Origin: a virus
IMG/VR virus record: IMGVR_UViG_3300009413_000023
Coordinates: 1 to 38,574 of that record
Direction: 5' to 3' (one strand)
DNA length: 38,574 nt
A model generated the notes under the pieces. That model was not told the DNA's origin, did not search any database, and saw only the letters and a program-made list of their open reading frames with translations. Below, piece by piece: positions 1-6,823 of this stretch (position 1 is the stretch's first letter; the number at the start of each line of letters is the position of its first letter). The translations under genes were made by a program, and so were the position numbers.

Positions 1-206
1 AGTTCATTTGAACCCACACTCAAGGACCGACAGACATCCGATGTCAGAGAGATATGCGGTATACAAATCACAAGCTCTGTGTCATTGCGGTTCAGGGAAT
101 CCGAGTTAACAAAATTCCCCCGACATTGCCCTGCTCCTCTGGGTTATGCGAGGACATGGCCCTGTTATGATAGCAGGGAGAGCACATGAATCTACAGCTC
201 ATCTTC
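1..206. other. Left-end stretch without a gene
   Basis: No credible reading frame or complete RNA gene is visible here. Small hairpins can be drawn: gacat/atgtc at 33-45 and ccctg/caggg at 160-178. It adjoins the tRNA-like RNA that starts at 207, so it may be its leader or promoter region, but I cannot point to a promoter. Confidence 0.4.
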
Positions 207-288
207 GGGGGTGACATGGAAAGTCTCCGCAGATATGGCCGCATGTCGGCACCTGCGGACTACGAGGGTTCGAATCCCTCCACCTCCA
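207..288 (+). ncRNA. tmRNA-like tRNA-like domain (compact, no tag frame)
   Basis: Seen: a 7-bp acceptor stem (207-213 with 281-287) with a G-U wobble at the third pair (G209/T285), a perfect T-arm (264-268 / loop ttcgaat 269-275 / 276-280) and an A at the discriminator position (288). In place of D and anticodon arms there is the unpaired stretch acatggaaag, then a long arm: ccgcag/ctgcgg (227-232 with 253-258) capped by gccg/cggc. The 5' end (gggggtgacatgg) and 3' end (cggac..cgagggttcgaatccc) resemble tmRNA termini. Known: G3-U70 with A73 is the alanine identity signal of tRNA-Ala and tmRNA. Inferred: an alanylatable tRNA-like RNA lacking the mRNA-like part, or a degenerate tRNA. CCA is not encoded. 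Confidence 0.45.
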
Positions 289-363
289 TTGTGCACTGTC
301 GTGAACTGGCCCGACATTAAATAACTTGACCACCCTGAGCTTACCGGCAGAGGGGACAAATAT

Positions 364-527
364 ATTGAGTGGTTATACTGGAGATACGGGTTCGAGTCCC
401 GTCGTTGGATAGGCGAGCCTCTAATATGAGGAATATAACTCGACTTATTCTAACCGTGATGTATACAGCGATGGGGTGCTCACCCCCTATAGCTCAATTG
501 GCTAGAGCACCAGTATATCCTCTCAAT
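364..527 (+). ncRNA. tRNA halves in permuted order (candidate permuted tRNA or remnants)
   Basis: Seen: 364-410 looks like the 3' half of a tRNA, with anticodon-stem 3' strand actgg (377-381), a 4-nt variable region, a perfect T-arm acggg/cccgt (386-402) with loop ttcgagt, and cgttgga at 403-409. Downstream, 483-514 looks like a 5' half: ta at 490-491, D-arm gctc/gagc (492-495 / 504-507) with GG in the loop, and anticodon-stem 5' strand ccagt (510-514). The outer ends, 364-381 and 510-527, pair at 16 of 18 positions, extending the anticodon helix as in permuted pre-tRNAs. If joined after T33 the anticodon would be GTT (Asn). Against it: 483-489 does not pair with 403-409, so no standard acceptor stem forms. 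Fossil tRNA pieces or an old attachment site remain possible. Confidence 0.3.
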
Positions 528-534
528 CCCTTCC

Positions 535-630
535 ATTGGATACATCCACCAACAATCGTAAGAAACTTCGATGGTGACATCAAAGCAGAAGTTGGGTGAG
601 TCTTTATTAGACTCACGGGATGGATCCAAT
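535..630 (+). promoter_or_regulatory. Three-way-junction leader RNA upstream of the first gene
   Basis: Seen: an outer helix pairs 535-547 with 618-630 (12 of 13 positions). Inside it, ccaac (549-553) pairs with gttgg (591-595), enclosing a small hairpin atcg/cgat (555-558 / 569-572). A 7-bp hairpin gtgagtc/gactcac (596-602 / 610-616) follows directly. It ends five bases before the AGGAG (636-640) of the gene at 648, so it would sit in that gene's 5' leader. There is no T-run, so it is not an ordinary terminator. A transcript-processing site or a translational control element is inference. Confidence 0.4.
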
Positions 631-647
631 AACTCAGGAGATCTAAC

Positions 648-776
648 ATGACAAAAGATGAAAAAGCAGACATTGCTCTCTTGTTCAAGACACTGAATGA
701 TGCTATGATACGCATCGAGCTACTTGAAGAGGAATGGAGAAGTGTTCTATTAGGAATGCTGGAGGTAACAAAGTGA
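648..776 (+). CDS. Small early protein, 42 aa
   Basis: ATG preceded by AGGAG at 636-640, good spacing. The product is a short charged helical protein (MTKDEKADIALL at the start) with heptad-like leucines and no recognisable domain. It is the first protein gene after the structured RNA region. Function unknown; a small host-directed early protein is plausible by position only. Confidence 0.5.
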   Translation: MTKDEKADIALLFKTLNDAMIRIELLEEEWRSVLLGMLEVTK

Positions 777-810
777 TATTCTGAGGCTACATTTAAACAG
801 GAGAACTAGC

Positions 811-1044
811 ATGTGTCCAGACAAGTTTCTTTTCATTCAAACCCTTGATACACCGGGAAACCACATCACTGTTGGAATGACCCAAACTAATGATGGTATA
901 TTCCTAAAGTGGATGGAAGATGTTGATGATGAGGTTGTTCAAGTACAAATCTGTGATTCAGATGCTAACGACATTCTCAACTCAATTAAACTCACACAAC
1001 AAATGATTGACAAAGCAGCAAGACTAGGAGAACTATCATGTTAG
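811..1044 (+). CDS. Hypothetical early protein, 77 aa
   Basis: ATG with AGGAGAA a few bases upstream. The product is acidic and soluble with no signal peptide, membrane segment or known motif. Its end overlaps the next gene by 7 bases, suggesting translational coupling in a run of tightly packed early genes. I do not recognise the family. Confidence 0.65.
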   Translation: MCPDKFLFIQTLDTPGNHITVGMTQTNDGIFLKWMEDVDDEVVQVQICDSDANDILNSIKLTQQMIDKAARLGELSC

Positions 1045-1349
1045 GACTTGGTAAAGGCCACAACCACGGTACTTGGTACAAGGATTGGCGGTCTCACCCC
1101 GGAGAATTAGTCAAGAATACTGAAGTTTTCGTACCAGAAGACTTGACAGACCTCCAAAAATCAGGTAGTGTATACAAGCCCATAGAAGCATATGCACAAC
1201 AATGGAAGCACGAGACCGACAAATCTGGAGTGATGACCAACGCCTACCCCATAGGCGAGCCTCAACGTTCAGACTTGCCACCTCTGTATATTCAGTGGAA
1301 GCAAGACTGGAAGAGACGATTCATCCCCTTCTGGATTGGCGGGAAATAG
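1038..1349 (+). CDS. Hypothetical early protein, 103 aa
   Basis: Overlaps the preceding gene by 7 bases; AGGAG lies at about 1027-1031. The product is rich in Trp, His and Lys (for example WYKDW, QWKHE, QWKQDWKRRF), soluble and without a recognised domain. The frame is continuous and its stop overlaps the GTG of the next gene, which supports a real gene in a coupled cluster. Confidence 0.65.
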   Translation: MLGLGKGHNHGTWYKDWRSHPGELVKNTEVFVPEDLTDLQKSGSVYKPIEAYAQQWKHETDKSGVMTNAYPIGEPQRSDLPPLYIQWKQDWKRRFIPFWIGGK

Positions 1350-1525
1350 TGCAACACAGCAAGCAACATGATCCTGATAAACTAAAGCAAAGACTAGCCA
1401 CTATCACGAATAATCTCGGCTGGTCTACTAAGAAAAAAGTAGAGTTTCTATTAAAATACGAAGAACTTCCAAACGAACTTTTCAAAAAGGCTATTATCCG
1501 CCTAGAAAGAAAAACCAATGGATGA
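1349..1525 (+). CDS. Hypothetical protein, 58 aa, GTG start
   Basis: The frame is open further upstream, but that part is a shadow of the preceding gene. The GTG at 1349 overlaps that gene's stop by one base and follows a purine-rich ggcggga. The product is a basic helical protein (KLKQRLATITNNLGW, then LLKYEELPNELFKKAI). Function unknown. Confidence 0.55.
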   Translation: MQHSKQHDPDKLKQRLATITNNLGWSTKKKVEFLLKYEELPNELFKKAIIRLERKTNG

Positions 1526-1670
1526 CCTAGATCTAATCCAATGTGAAGATTACTATGGTGAAGAGTTTCCAAATATTTGGGACTTAGCCTATGAACTCTT
1601 TTTTGACAACATGGAGATTCTAAAAAATGACAACAGGACCAAGGAAACTACAGGATCTAAAGAATCGTGA
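1518..1670 (+). CDS. Hypothetical acidic protein, 50 aa
   Basis: ATG overlaps the end of the previous gene by 8 bases, and the 3' part overlaps the next gene (start 1627) by 44 bases. The product opens MDDLDLIQCEDYYGEEF and is strongly acidic with aromatic residues. The long overlap makes it less certain than its neighbours, but it fills an otherwise empty 100 bases in this dense cluster. Confidence 0.4.
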   Translation: MDDLDLIQCEDYYGEEFPNIWDLAYELFFDNMEILKNDNRTKETTGSKES

Positions 1671-1878
1671 AGATGATTCCAAATCTCTTTGGAAACTCCC
1701 AAGCGGACAACACGTAATTGTATCTCGTATTCTTGCTTTCGATCACAAAGGCTGGGAAACTATGATCTTTAAATGTAACTCAACTGGAGAAGACTGGAAA
1801 TCCAGTATATACGAAACCAGAAGATTTGAAACTCATTCTCAATCAATCAATAATCTCATGAAGGATGTTTACGTATGA
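1627..1878 (+). CDS. Hypothetical early protein, 83 aa
   Basis: Starts MTTGPRKLQDLKN and contains a beta-rich middle (HVIVSRILAFDHKGWETMIF). No signal peptide or membrane segment and no recognised family. Its last codons overlap the ATG of the next gene (ATGA at 1875-1878), the coupling pattern seen throughout this region. Confidence 0.6.
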   Translation: MTTGPRKLQDLKNREDDSKSLWKLPSGQHVIVSRILAFDHKGWETMIFKCNSTGEDWKSSIYETRRFETHSQSINNLMKDVYV

Positions 1879-2039
1879 ATGGTACTAATCAACGCGACCT
1901 TGGTCGTTGGCATGCTTCCAAAGATCGTCAAGAAGATGCTCACTGGGATGATAAACCAGACAAATCAAAAGAAAGAGATGACTACTTTAAAGATGGAGAC
2001 TATCTTCGAGACCTGAAATGGGATCAAGATCATTCTTAG
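1875..2039 (+). CDS. Hypothetical charged protein, 54 aa
   Basis: ATGA overlap with the preceding gene. The product is extremely hydrophilic, rich in Asp, Lys, Arg and Trp (DLGRWHASKDRQEDAHWDD near the start), probably disordered or helical. Function unknown; small charged proteins are common in phage early regions. Confidence 0.5.
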   Translation: MNGTNQRDLGRWHASKDRQEDAHWDDKPDKSKERDDYFKDGDYLRDLKWDQDHS

Positions 2040-2047
2040 GGAATAAC

Positions 2048-2323
2048 ATGGACTATAAAATCGTAGAAATCTTTTGGACAGATGCAGAAACTATAGGAGA
2101 TACTGGCTGGATGCCGTTGACAGAAGGCGTTCAATCTGCTAAAGTACCACCACCGTTAATGCGTACTGTCGGATATGTATTAGTAGATCACGAAGATTTT
2201 ATTTCCATTACAGACAGTTTAGGAGATCAAGAGTGTGGACACATAACCAAGATTCCTATTCACATGATTCAACGAAAGACTAATCTTTATGAAGAAGACA
2301 CAATGGGGGATATGGATCGATGA
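2048..2323 (+). CDS. Hypothetical early protein, 91 aa
   Basis: An in-frame ATG exists at 2018, but the ATG at 2048 follows an AGGGA and lies just after the previous stop, so I prefer it. The product (MDYKIVEIFWTDAET...) has a mixed alpha/beta look with a VGYVLVDHEDFISI strand and no recognised domain. It overlaps the next gene by 35 bases. Confidence 0.6.
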   Translation: MDYKIVEIFWTDAETIGDTGWMPLTEGVQSAKVPPPLMRTVGYVLVDHEDFISITDSLGDQECGHITKIPIHMIQRKTNLYEEDTMGDMDR

Positions 2324-2492
2324 TATTGGCTGGCTTGAAGATAGCCACACAAAAGATCCTAAGACTGATACATATATCGCTAATCCATCACTATGGCCTA
2401 CGCTTCGTGAAGCCACGAAAGAAGCTAAGGAACTTAACACCTTATGGAGAGGCCGTAAAGCATCTTATGAAGCAAAGGAATACAAACCATGA
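2289..2492 (+). CDS. Hypothetical early protein, 67 aa
   Basis: The start lies inside the end of the previous gene and the stop overlaps the next start (ATGA at 2489-2492). The product has Trp-rich N-terminal sequence (MKKTQWGIWIDDIGWLED) and a basic helical C-terminus. No family recognised. Confidence 0.55.
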   Translation: MKKTQWGIWIDDIGWLEDSHTKDPKTDTYIANPSLWPTLREATKEAKELNTLWRGRKASYEAKEYKP

Positions 2493-2770
2493 TATTAAGA
2501 CAGACTGTAATAGACACAGGTCACCCAATCGCAAGCAAGATAGAACTAATTGAACATGAAGATACTATAGGCAACCTTTCCTATGAACTACTTCGCCAAG
2601 ACGTTGATGTCTCCTTTGATTCAACTCTTGCTGACTATATTCCTGCATACGATAAAGGTTTCTTCACTAGAAAAGGTCACCACATTCATTGGAGAGCAGA
2701 GTTAATTTCTGTACGCCGAACATTCAGTGGTTGGATAGCCACTTATGGTGTATGGGATCACGAACTCTGA
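2489..2770 (+). CDS. Hypothetical early protein, 93 aa
   Basis: ATGA overlap with the preceding stop; the upstream caaaggaata is a plausible ribosome site. The product is a soluble protein of beta character (MILRQTVIDTGHPI at the start, WIATYGVWDHEL at the end). No known motif. It continues the chain of coupled early genes. Confidence 0.6.
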   Translation: MILRQTVIDTGHPIASKIELIEHEDTIGNLSYELLRQDVDVSFDSTLADYIPAYDKGFFTRKGHHIHWRAELISVRRTFSGWIATYGVWDHEL

Positions 2771-2775
2771 TTTAA

Positions 2776-2946
2776 ATGGGACGTACTCATCGTAAAGAAA
2801 AGAAAGAGGATCGTCCTAAAAAACGTAAGTCTTATACTTCCAGAGACAAGGCTAAAAGAACCTTGGATGATTGGGAGAACAAAGACTGGGAAAATCTGTC
2901 AACTGATATAGGAGAGCAAAATGGCTCACGAAATGACGGAAAATGA
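2776..2946 (+). CDS. Small basic protein, 56 aa
   Basis: Starts 3 bases after the previous stop. The N-terminal half is very rich in Lys and Arg (MGRTHRKEKKEDRPKKRK), the C-terminal half acidic and Trp-containing (WENKDWENL). It overlaps the DUF932 gene by 26 bases. The charge pattern suggests nucleic-acid or partner binding, but nothing more can be said. Confidence 0.5.
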   Translation: MGRTHRKEKKEDRPKKRKSYTSRDKAKRTLDDWENKDWENLSTDIGEQNGSRNDGK

Positions 2947-3889
2947 TTCTGCTGTATATTACAAAGAACGTGCTTGGCATGGTCTAGGTAATGTTATACC
3001 TGATTCCATGTCAATCATGGATGCATACGACAAGTCCGGCCTCAGCTGGGAAGTCACTAAGGTTGGAGGAATTACCGTTGGTAATACTTGGACCGAAGAT
3101 TACAATGGTATTGTAAGAGACGATACCAAAGAAGTACTCGGAATCGTAAGTTCCAAGTACAAGGTAGTACAAAACCACGAGGTATTTGATCTGGCTCAAT
3201 ACTTTAGTTCTGTGGCTACCGTAGAATCTGCTGGATCAGTACAAGGTGGACGAAAGAACTACCTGTTACTTCATTCAGATTCATTTGATGCTAACACCAA
3301 CGACACAATAGAGAGGTACATGGCTCTGTTCTGGGGTCATGACGGAACCTCCAGTCTTATCATTAAACCTACCTCTATCCGAGTAGTATGTAAGAATACA
3401 ATGGATATGGCTTTGGCTCAAAAGGCTACAAGTTTGGTTATCAAGCATCACGGTAATATAGAAGAAAAGATGGATACCGCTAGGACCATCGTTTCTCAAT
3501 ATCGTGAGACTGGTATTCTCTTCCAACGTGAGGTTGAATACCTCGCAGGCAAGAACATCACTCACGAGGAACTAAGGAAATTCTTCTTCGAAGCATACTC
3601 CAGATTCTGGAATGAGTTCAATGTCGCTCCCATGAACAAGGAAGAGGACAAGTTATACGAAAGTGCTTGCCACACAATCCTTAACTGGGAGAACACATTC
3701 GAAGCTGAAACTGTAGACATTATTCCCAGCCCTTGGGTTGCAGTGAATGCAGTAACTAATTACATTCAGCACCGAGTTGCTAAGCATGGACGCCAAGCCT
3801 CTATAGATTCCAAGGCATTCAATAACTTGAATGGTATAAATGCTAAGAAGACAAAGAACATCATGCAGATGGCATTGTCTCACTTCTGA
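2921..3889 (+). CDS. DUF932 phage/plasmid-like protein, 322 aa
   Basis: Matches the DUF932 family: the N-terminal WHGLG motif (about residues 20-24), the N-terminal hallmark KERAWHGLG, and a central section on a VVCKNTM motif followed by a basic helical C-terminus. The family is common in phages and plasmids; its biochemical role is not established. AGGAG lies seven bases before the ATG. The length (322 aa) is usual for the family. It is followed by a strong GC hairpin, so it may end the first early transcript block. Confidence 0.85.
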   Translation: MAHEMTENDSAVYYKERAWHGLGNVIPDSMSIMDAYDKSGLSWEVTKVGGITVGNTWTEDYNGIVRDDTKEVLGIVSSKYKVVQNHEVFDLAQYFSSVATVESAGSVQGGRKNYLLLHSDSFDANTNDTIERYMALFWGHDGTSSLIIKPTSIRVVCKNTMDMALAQKATSLVIKHHGNIEEKMDTARTIVSQYRETGILFQREVEYLAGKNITHEELRKFFFEAYSRFWNEFNVAPMNKEEDKLYESACHTILNWENTFEAETVDIIPSPWVAVNAVTNYIQHRVAKHGRQASIDSKAFNNLNGINAKKTKNIMQMALSHF

Positions 3890-3901
3890 TCCCCAAGGTC
3901 T

Positions 3902-3930
3902 CACTTGTCTCCCCTTCGGGGGAGCAGGTG
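3902..3930 (+). terminator. Strong UUCG hairpin after the DUF932 gene
   Basis: Stem ctcccc/ggggag (3909-3914 / 3919-3924) closes a ttcg tetraloop, an exceptionally stable RNA hairpin. It extends through cacttg/caggtg (3902-3907 / 3925-3930, one G-U pair) with a single bulged T at 3908. No T-run follows, so efficient intrinsic termination is doubtful; a processing or stabilising hairpin is equally possible. Confidence 0.6.
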
Positions 3931-4119
3931 GACCACTATCACGGAGGTACCAATGCTAGCCCAACTACTATATCCCATGCGAATGAGAATTATATTATTC
4001 ATACCCTTAGTAATGTATTGTTGATGAACATCGTTATAGGCATACTTATAACTATTTCTTGTCTAAGCTTACTTAAAACGATTATGGAGTTAAGGAAACT
4101 AGATGAAAAAAGACGTTGA
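3928..4119 (+). CDS. Small single-pass membrane protein (63 aa, or 32 aa from 4024)
   Basis: The frame open from GTG 3928 encodes 63 aa with one clear hydrophobic segment (NVLLMNIVIGILITISCL) and a short basic cytoplasmic-type tail (LRKLDEKRR). The GTG lies in the 3' arm of the UUCG hairpin and has no ribosome site. The ATG at 4024 overlaps the stop of the 23-codon frame at 3953-4024 (TGATG), so a 32-aa product by translational coupling is my preferred reading. Its end overlaps the next gene. Small membrane peptides of this kind can act in lysis or membrane modification, but there is no direct evidence. Confidence 0.45.
   Translation: MDHYHGGTNASPTTISHANENYIIHTLSNVLLMNIVIGILITISCLSLLKTIMELRKLDEKRR
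3953..4024 (+). CDS. 23-aa hydrophobic leader peptide, coupled to the next frame
   Basis: ATG sits five bases after a perfect GGAGG (3943-3947), the best ribosome site near here. The peptide begins MLAQLLYPMRMRI and is hydrophobic. Its stop overlaps the ATG at 4024 (TGATG). The strong initiation signal serves this frame and not the membrane-protein frame, which argues for a translated leader or a small membrane peptide. Confidence 0.35.
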   Translation: MLAQLLYPMRMRIILFIPLVMYC

Positions 4120-4381
4120 TCAAAACTTTGGTGGATCTTTCAATGCCCACAAACATTGGAAAAAGTTACGTGAGAAGCATCGTAAAAAGGAAGCTCAAGA
4201 AGCAAGGGGTATATTTAGCCGAGCCCAACCAGAGACCTATCAACCCAACAACCAAACAATAGAAGGTTCTGAAAGAATAATATCAAAAGAATTGTATGAT
4301 CTTAATTATGAGCTTGCTTTTGGTAGAATTACTAAAGAAGAATACGAACAAAGGAGATCAGAACTTGATTTGGGAGAGTGA
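4103..4381 (+). CDS. SHOCT-like protein, 92 aa
   Basis: Overlaps the end of the membrane peptide gene. The N-terminal half is basic and helical (HWKKLREKHRKKEAQEAR). The C-terminus, ELAFGRITKEEYEQRRSEL, fits the SHOCT pattern (a short helical hairpin with G-x-I-T-x-E-E-(F/Y)), a module usually at the end of oligomerising or membrane-linked proteins. The function of this protein is unknown. Its last 17 bases overlap the RNA polymerase start, including the polymerase ribosome site. Confidence 0.6.
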   Translation: MKKDVDQNFGGSFNAHKHWKKLREKHRKKEAQEARGIFSRAQPETYQPNNQTIEGSERIISKELYDLNYELAFGRITKEEYEQRRSELDLGE

Positions 4382-6809
4382 AACTGAAGACGTTCAGTTA
4401 GACCGACGTAATGGTCAGATTATATACGAGCAGTCCATGCTGGAATATGGTCGGCACAAATACTGGAAGGACTACGAACGGGCTCCTGATGAAGGAATAC
4501 CTGAGCAATGTCTTATTGATTCCTCTATCAAAGAACTAGAAAATAAATACCAAGAGTGGATTGATCGGGTATGTAGTGCTCCTAAAGTTCCTAGTTGGGT
4601 CTACCCCTTGATGGAATTAGGCTCACGTAAGATGGCTGATATAACTATACGTGCTGTCATACGTCATTGGTTTTCTCCCTCCTATTGGAATGGAAGTTAC
4701 AACGAACATATACACACACCTCCAGTAGCTCAAAAGATAGCGTGTCAGATTGCAAATGATGTATCTGATATTATTGCCTACCAACAAGCCAAAGAAGCAA
4801 ACTACACCGACTGGAAGAGACAATCTAAGTTCATTAAGAACTGGACTCTAAAGAGATGCCGAGCATTCTCCAAGAAAATGCAAACCAATGTCAAATTAAG
4901 TACTAGGGCCAAGCATTCTTTCGGACATCACATGCTAGAGATAGCCTGTAGTTCTAATATTATTGAGATGAGAAAAGAAAAGATAAAAACTAGATCAGGT
5001 AAGTTCCGTACTTGTAGTTTTGTTGAGTTCCATCCAGAGGTACTCAAAGAGTTACATAAGAGACACGATATTCTCCAGAATTCTACCTTAGTTTACAGAC
5101 CAATGCTTATTCCTCCAATAGAACATACTCTCCTTGCTTCTGGAGGATACATAACAAGAAATCTCAGAAAACCTGTAGTACAACGATATCAAAACAATTA
5201 CTTTGGAGACATGCCTAAGCAGCAGAAGTTCTCAGAGCCATCAGAACTTGTTTTACGAGGCCTGAATGGCATGCAAAAAACTGAATGGACTGTGGATAAA
5301 AAGGTATATGAGGTAATGAAGAATCTGTTTGAGAACAATACTCAAATAGGTAATCTTCCGCCTTATGGGTTTGATGAGTTCATGTATTCCGAAGACTACC
5401 CAAAAGGTGGACCCAAAGAAGAACAAGCCAAATGGCTACAGATTCGAGAAGAATGTTGGGGTAATTGGTACAAATCTGAACAAGCCAGAGGACGTATGTT
5501 AGTACGGCTTGCTTTAGCCGAAGACCTAATGAGATGGGATTACTTCTATCATGTATATACCTTAGACTTCCGGGGCCGGGCCTACACCACATGTGAATTA
5601 CTATCACCACAATCCTCAGATTTTGATCGTGGATTGATTAAGTTTGCCGTCAGAAAAAAGCTAGATAAATTTGGTATCTATTGGCGTAAAGTTAATATTG
5701 CCAACTTATTTGATCAAGACAAAGGCACCTTTGATGAACGTGTTCAATGGGTAGAAGATAATCATGATATGCTACTTAGAATTGCTCAAGATCCTTATGA
5801 GAATAAAGAATGGGTTGATGATAGAAAGAAAAAGAATAAATCTTTTCGTAGACTTCAAGCAATCTTTGATTATGCTTTAGAAGATAACTGCTCCGACATA
5901 TCAGTTCAACTTGACGGAAAGTGTAATGGGAATCAACATTGGAGCTCCATTATGAGAGATCCTGATATTGCAAAACTTACAAGTGTGTCACCCGATGACA
6001 GGCCACAAGATTTATATCAATTTGTAGCCGATGGGGTCACCAGTTATTGTAAGATGCATATTAATGAGAACCCTTGGTATGGACAGTTCCTAGACTATTG
6101 GAAAGATGGGATAAATAGGAACGTAACTAAACGATCTACTATGTGTGAGGCCTATGGGCTTACGTTCTATGGCATCCAAAAATACATACGCTTAGAGGGT
6201 CATGTAGATTGGGTACCGCGTGAGTCCCGAGGAGGAGCCATAGTCGAACTTGCTAGGGCAACTCAAGCAGCTCTAAATACAACCTTAAGTAGTAGTAATT
6301 CCGGAAAAGAATATCTTAAAGAAATATCTAATGTTGCTTCTGATCTTAATCAACATCTATGTTGGACTACACCCTCTGGCTTCAAAGTAGTACACTACTA
6401 TACTGAAATTCAGACTCGTAGGTCTATAGCCAAGTTATTTAATAGCCGTGAACTACACTTCTTTGTGAAGACAGACATTCCAAATGCTAAAGCTGCAAAG
6501 CAAGCTATTTCACCTAATTATATTCACTCACTCGATGCTGCCCATATGTTTCTCGTACTAGCTGCTTTGCTTTCACAAGGTATAACAGATTTTTGTATGG
6601 TACATGATTCCTATGGATGTCATGCTAATGATGTCCCTTTAATGGCTAAGATTACCAGAGAAGAATTTGCAGGCATGCATCGCAATAATCAACTACAGTT
6701 CTTTAAAGAAGATATAGAAAAATCTTTGGGGGTAAACCTCCCTGATGTTCCAGCACAGGGAAACTTTAATGTAGACTCTGTGCTGGACTCACAATATTTC
6801 TTTGCATAA
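4365..6809 (+). CDS. T7-like single-subunit RNA polymerase, 814 aa
   Basis: DNA-directed RNA polymerase that transcribes phage middle and late genes from phage promoters. The T7 RNAP landmarks are present in order: DFRGRAY (D401), DGKCNGNQHW (metal-binding Asp, D517), TKRSTMCEAYG (K589 and Y597, with the same 8-residue spacing as T7 K631/Y639), SPNYIHSLDAAH, and the second metal Asp in HDSYG (H747, D748). The frame is open from 4296, but that part lies inside the previous gene; TTG 4365 is preceded by AAGGAG (4351-4356) at proper spacing, so I take it as the start. The length is slightly below T7 (883 aa), reduced in the N-terminal domain. It defines the phage as autographivirus-like. Confidence 0.95.
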   Translation: MIWESETEDVQLDRRNGQIIYEQSMLEYGRHKYWKDYERAPDEGIPEQCLIDSSIKELENKYQEWIDRVCSAPKVPSWVYPLMELGSRKMADITIRAVIRHWFSPSYWNGSYNEHIHTPPVAQKIACQIANDVSDIIAYQQAKEANYTDWKRQSKFIKNWTLKRCRAFSKKMQTNVKLSTRAKHSFGHHMLEIACSSNIIEMRKEKIKTRSGKFRTCSFVEFHPEVLKELHKRHDILQNSTLVYRPMLIPPIEHTLLASGGYITRNLRKPVVQRYQNNYFGDMPKQQKFSEPSELVLRGLNGMQKTEWTVDKKVYEVMKNLFENNTQIGNLPPYGFDEFMYSEDYPKGGPKEEQAKWLQIREECWGNWYKSEQARGRMLVRLALAEDLMRWDYFYHVYTLDFRGRAYTTCELLSPQSSDFDRGLIKFAVRKKLDKFGIYWRKVNIANLFDQDKGTFDERVQWVEDNHDMLLRIAQDPYENKEWVDDRKKKNKSFRRLQAIFDYALEDNCSDISVQLDGKCNGNQHWSSIMRDPDIAKLTSVSPDDRPQDLYQFVADGVTSYCKMHINENPWYGQFLDYWKDGINRNVTKRSTMCEAYGLTFYGIQKYIRLEGHVDWVPRESRGGAIVELARATQAALNTTLSSSNSGKEYLKEISNVASDLNQHLCWTTPSGFKVVHYYTEIQTRRSIAKLFNSRELHFFVKTDIPNAKAAKQAISPNYIHSLDAAHMFLVLAALLSQGITDFCMVHDSYGCHANDVPLMAKITREEFAGMHRNNQLQFFKEDIEKSLGVNLPDVPAQGNFNVDSVLDSQYFFA

Positions 6810-6823
6810 TATGGAGGTGACAT

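Noticed and set aside
403-416. Acceptor stem between the 3' tRNA half and the 5' half
   Set aside because: 403-409 does not pair with 483-489; only 410-416 pairs weakly (5 of 7), at the wrong place for a tRNA acceptor. I therefore keep the permuted tRNA only as a hypothesis.
369-599. Open frame of 76 codons, + strand
   Set aside because: It runs over the tRNA-like segments, has no ribosome site and has a composition unlike the genes that follow.
596-616. Hairpin as an intrinsic terminator
   Set aside because: No T-run follows and it fits within the larger three-way-junction fold just before the first gene.
517-650. Group I intron in a tRNA, beginning after the 5' half
   Set aside because: No group I core elements (P3/P7-like) can be found and no matching 3' half lies downstream.
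494-715. Open frame on the - strand, 73 codons
   Set aside because: All convincing genes are on the + strand; this lies over structured RNA and the first real gene.
1202-1348. Upstream part of the frame ending at 1525
   Set aside because: It lies within the preceding gene; GTG 1349 at the overlap fits better.
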